Below are positions 10,863 through 64,000 of a stretch of DNA of 64,000 bases, in pieces. Origin of the DNA: Glandiceps talaboti (lineage: Eukaryota > Hemichordata > Enteropneusta > Spengelidae); contig NC_135566.1 in the NCBI RefSeq assembly GCF_964340395.1, forward strand, positions 20,075,297 through 20,139,296. Reading direction: 5' to 3'. The notes under the pieces were generated by a model. It was not told the DNA's origin. It searched no databases and saw only the letters and a list, made by a program, of their open reading frames with translations. The translations under genes and the position numbers were made by a program. Position 1 is the first letter of the stretch. Each line of letters starts with the position of its first letter.

Positions 10863-11225
10863 TACTGCTTCAGCTGGAAAGGACCGGAATAAAAGAATGA
10901 GTGTGATGTGTAATTTTCAGACTATGTTTTCGTAATTATCAGCATCTTAAGATGATCTGTATTTCTAGTAAAATACTATCTGTACTATTAAAATATGTTG
11001 CTAATTTGTTATTTTCTTTTTTTTTATATAAAAAGTTATATATTTATTTGGTGCATATACCCAAGATGTATTTTATCAGGATGATATGTGGACGTATTCT
11101 GTGACGAGAATACACCACTGAAGAATATGTTCTCGTTTAGATCACGCGCGACTTCGACGAGATTTTAATATGTTGTTGATGGAAAAAACCGGAATACAGC
11201 CAATGTGAGTGATTCATAGTCAAAT
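10863..11225. promoter_or_regulatory. Divergent OSTC / SFSWAP promoter
   Basis: Only 363 bp separate the two opposed start codons, so both 5' UTRs and promoters must share this stretch unless untranslated exons lie elsewhere. ACCGGAAT (an ETS-type core, CCGGAA) occurs twice, at 10883-10890 near the OSTC side and 11188-11195 near the SFSWAP side. A CCAAT is at 11200-11204. CpG dinucleotides cluster at about 11090-11165 while the middle is AT-rich. No TATA box is placed convincingly. The architecture suits two housekeeping genes. Confidence 0.75.
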
Positions 11226-61449
<50,224 letters not shown>

Positions 61450-61456
61450 GTATGTA

Positions 61457-61457
<1 letters not shown>

Positions 61458-61520
<63 letters not shown>

Positions 61521-61572
61521 ATGTATGTATGTATGTATGTATGTATGTATGTATGTATGTATGTCTGTCTGT
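61458..61572. repeat. (TGTC)n then (TGTA)n compound microsatellite
   Basis: About 15 TGTC (CTGT) units, then about 11 TGTA units, then TGTC again, beginning only about 9 nt after the exon 10 donor GT. Confidence 0.96.
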
Positions 61573-61917
61573 TTGTCTATCAACTTTTAGAGTTATCTTC
61601 CGTTGTTTAAAAAAAGGTAAACTTTTGTTAAAGTTAAAGATTTCCATGGCTTGACAATAACAGTAGTCCATGGCACATAGAATATTGTATACTAGACATC
61701 CTGTCTAGACTAGCAAATTTATATTTTGGTTATTGTAGACTTATAGCTATTATTGTCAATCCAGATTGTATAAAGTGATAGTCTGTTAGACCAATGGTAT
61801 GATAGACAAATATAACTGAAGCAGTTTCCTTTAGCTAAGGTTGCCAACTAAAGATTGAATATAAATTTGATCTCTGAATGAAGTGAAAGAGATTAGTGAT
61901 TTATATGACCCTCTTAT

Positions 61918-62367
61918 TGAACTGCAATATTTGTAGCTTTTGCTGTGATTTTGAGGGCTTTTTCGTTCTGATGTTAACCCGAATCAAACAGTACAATTCC
62001 TGTAACGCAAATGCAAATAGACAGATCGCAAAGTTAGGTGGATTTTTCTGCTAAATTATGCCTTACCTGTTAAAAAAAATTAAACATTTCCTAATGCCAA
62101 CATTAATTACGGAGCCTTCAAGACCAAAGAAGTGTTCAGAGGTACCCCAATTCCGTCAAAATCGGCAAATGTAGCAACACATGCAGCATTTTGAAATGGG
62201 CAGTATGCTGACACCTCGCTCACATTTTCAACATGGTCTCGTCTATTTGCGTTTGCGTTACAGGAATTGTAGCATTTGATTCGGGTTAAACATCGGAACG
62301 AAAAAAGGCACAAAAACAGACGAGAAAGCCCTCAAAATCACAGCAAACTCTACAATTATTGCAGCTA
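61918..62367. mobile_element. 450-bp foldback DNA element with arms of about 100 bp and 8-bp target duplication
   Basis: The left arm holds CTGCAATATTTGTAG, TTTGCTGTGATTTTGAGGGC, AACCCGAATCAAA and ACAATTCCTGTAACGCAAAT. The right arm holds the reverse complements in mirrored order (GCGTTACAGGAATTGTAG, TTTGATTCGGGTT, GCCCTCAAAATCACAGCAAA, CTACAATTATTGCAG). Flanks are an 8-bp direct repeat CCTCTTAT (61910-61917 and 62368-62375). The right arm has an extra insertion of about 20 bp. There is no coding capacity. Confidence 0.85.
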
Positions 62368-64000
62368 CCTCTTATAGTGTTATTATTATTAAATGATATT
62401 TTCTACTGTTTCAACTCTGAATTTACCAAATCTGATATTTGTTGTCATTTCTGTTTTAATTGTATATGTGTCAGATGAAGACATGAAAACAAATAGTTAT
62501 TAGCCTCATTATTTTATTCTTGAATACAACAAAAATATAAAACTTGGCCAAAAAAAACCAAACAAACGTATATTACTGGCCCAGGGGTTAATTTATGTAC
62601 AGACCACCAGTGAAACAAATAACACTGTAATACCTTTAACACATAAAGAAATATACAGTTTTGAAAGACATATAATCATAAGAAGGCATACTATATTTTG
62701 CTTACAAGTATTACTGACTGTTTGTAAATTGACAAACATTGCTGATTTTTTACAACATAAATTGGCTTACCAGTACTACAGAAAATATTCCTCTAATAAC
62801 AACTGAAAAAATAGTGTCACAGGGCAGTCCCCTACTAATTGACACAGAAGTACTAAACGAAACTACACTCACAGCCACAGTATGATATGAGATGAAAAAA
62901 TCATTTCACAGTGTAACTCATAGCCAGTAATAGGCACTGAGACACTAAAGAGCCAGTGCCACTGATGAAAACTGAGGAATGTATCTCACTTGGGCAATCT
63001 CTTGCTGTGATTTTCAATTCATTTCTAGTGTTTTCTAAACAAATTTGCTAACCTTTGGTCTACATCAGTGTTAGTTTTACTCCTGGTTTATATAGACTCA
63101 CATCACCATTACTTAAACAAACACTCAGATAGCCTGTGATATGTGGTGTCCTTTACACTATGTATAAGATTTATTTAGAATCAAGTATCTTGACATCTAT
63201 ACCAGATATGAATATTTGTAGGTCACTCTATACAGCTGTTTATTTGCATGATACTAGCAAATTTCAACTCGCCTTTTTTTTTCTCTTCTTTTTTAATGCT
63301 TGACATTGTTACTAACATATGCCGTAGATTATTGCCACCAGTGATAAAAGACGATATTTATTTTTGCATGTCATAACATATTAAATAATGTGTTATCTTG
63401 CCAGTCATTACAAAGTCTAGTCTGAAAGATTCAGTCATATTTTTTTTCCATTTCTATAATATGTTCAACCCACCGTTGGTAGTGAGTAGTTTATATATAG
63501 CAGACCAATGATGGGATCTTTCAGATGATACATTACATAGTGAGGAATAGGGGAACTTCAAATCTTGATAGCTATTACAAGACATTGTTGTACATGTATA
63601 ATTGTATATCAGCAGATCTTTACAAATTGGGTTTAGAGGGCAGACAGACACACAAACTGTCAATCATGATGTCATACATATATAGTCTACCATACCTAAT
63701 TTATCACCTACTTCATATCTAGGAGTTTAGCCTGATTAAGTATTTAGAGGTCACAGTATTGTGTGACACTAACATCAAAATATTCACATCTGGAAAGTTT
63801 AATGTAAATCCTGCATGGTAATTTCGTTGTACATTTGCTGAGTTTATATCCAACCAACTGTATCAAAGTGTATCATTAGTAGGCTTTGTTATGTCACTAT
63901 GCTCCATGTAGTCGGCCCATATTATGTTTATGATTGATGTTACAGTGTATGTCTATTCTAGAAGCAATTATCGGGTTAACCTTTCACCTCATAGGTTAAC

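Larger units (their letters stand above)
61450..64000 (+). other. SFSWAP: SFSWAP intron 10 (continues beyond window)
   Basis: Starts with a TGTC/TGTA microsatellite and contains a 450-bp foldback element. From 62376 to the end no exon of the expected KQKLEDRLAAAAREKL-type or RS-rich sequence is visible, so the intron should continue past 64000. Confidence 0.8.

Noticed and set aside
61450-64000. A further SFSWAP exon
   Set aside because: I looked for the expected Lys/Glu-rich helical continuation and RS repeats in phase 1 after an AG and found none.

Overview
The window is nuclear DNA of a marine-type invertebrate animal. It is AT-rich, intron-dense, full of microsatellites, minisatellites and small transposons, and studded with ACATGTACATGT-like tracts. 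Two conserved animal genes can be read exon by exon with GT-AG splice sites and consistent phases. Neither they nor the repeats fix the phylum. A tRNA-derived SINE with a tail style common in deuterostome and other marine invertebrate genomes, plus an NNMT-like methyltransferase, make a hemichordate, lancelet, echinoderm or mollusc plausible; this is a low-confidence guess.

Layout. 1-2511: last exon of an NNMT/PNMT/INMT-type small-molecule methyltransferase (+). 2512-8459: intergenic, with an unidentified terminal exon at 6566-6697 followed by AATAAA, a block of degenerate repeats (about 5045-6060) and two foldback elements. 8460-10862: complete four-exon OSTC gene (-), encoding a 149-residue subunit of the oligosaccharyltransferase complex. 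10863-11225: a compact divergent promoter. 11226 to beyond the right edge: SFSWAP (+), the SURP-domain and RS-type splicing regulator; ten coding exons give 622 codons covering the N-terminal conserved domain, both SURP modules, the proline-rich linker and the start of the C-terminal region. The RS-rich end lies outside the window.

Most of the remaining sequence is SFSWAP intron. Intron 2 (about 17 kb) and intron 3 (about 14.6 kb) hold a degenerate LINE 3' end, a tRNA-derived SINE, several non-autonomous DNA transposons with clear terminal inverted repeats and direct-repeat flanks, two hairpins that could be small-RNA precursors or foldback elements, and a 34-bp minisatellite. Intron 8 carries a 1.5-kb array of 56-bp units with a seven-unit higher-order repeat. 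Intron 4 carries three diverged copies of the exon 5 acceptor region.

I see no new multi-gene system. The observations most worth checking are the intronic hairpins, the triplicated acceptor, the array of GTAAGT motifs inside intron 2 of a splicing regulator, the higher-order satellite and the unidentified exon at 6566.
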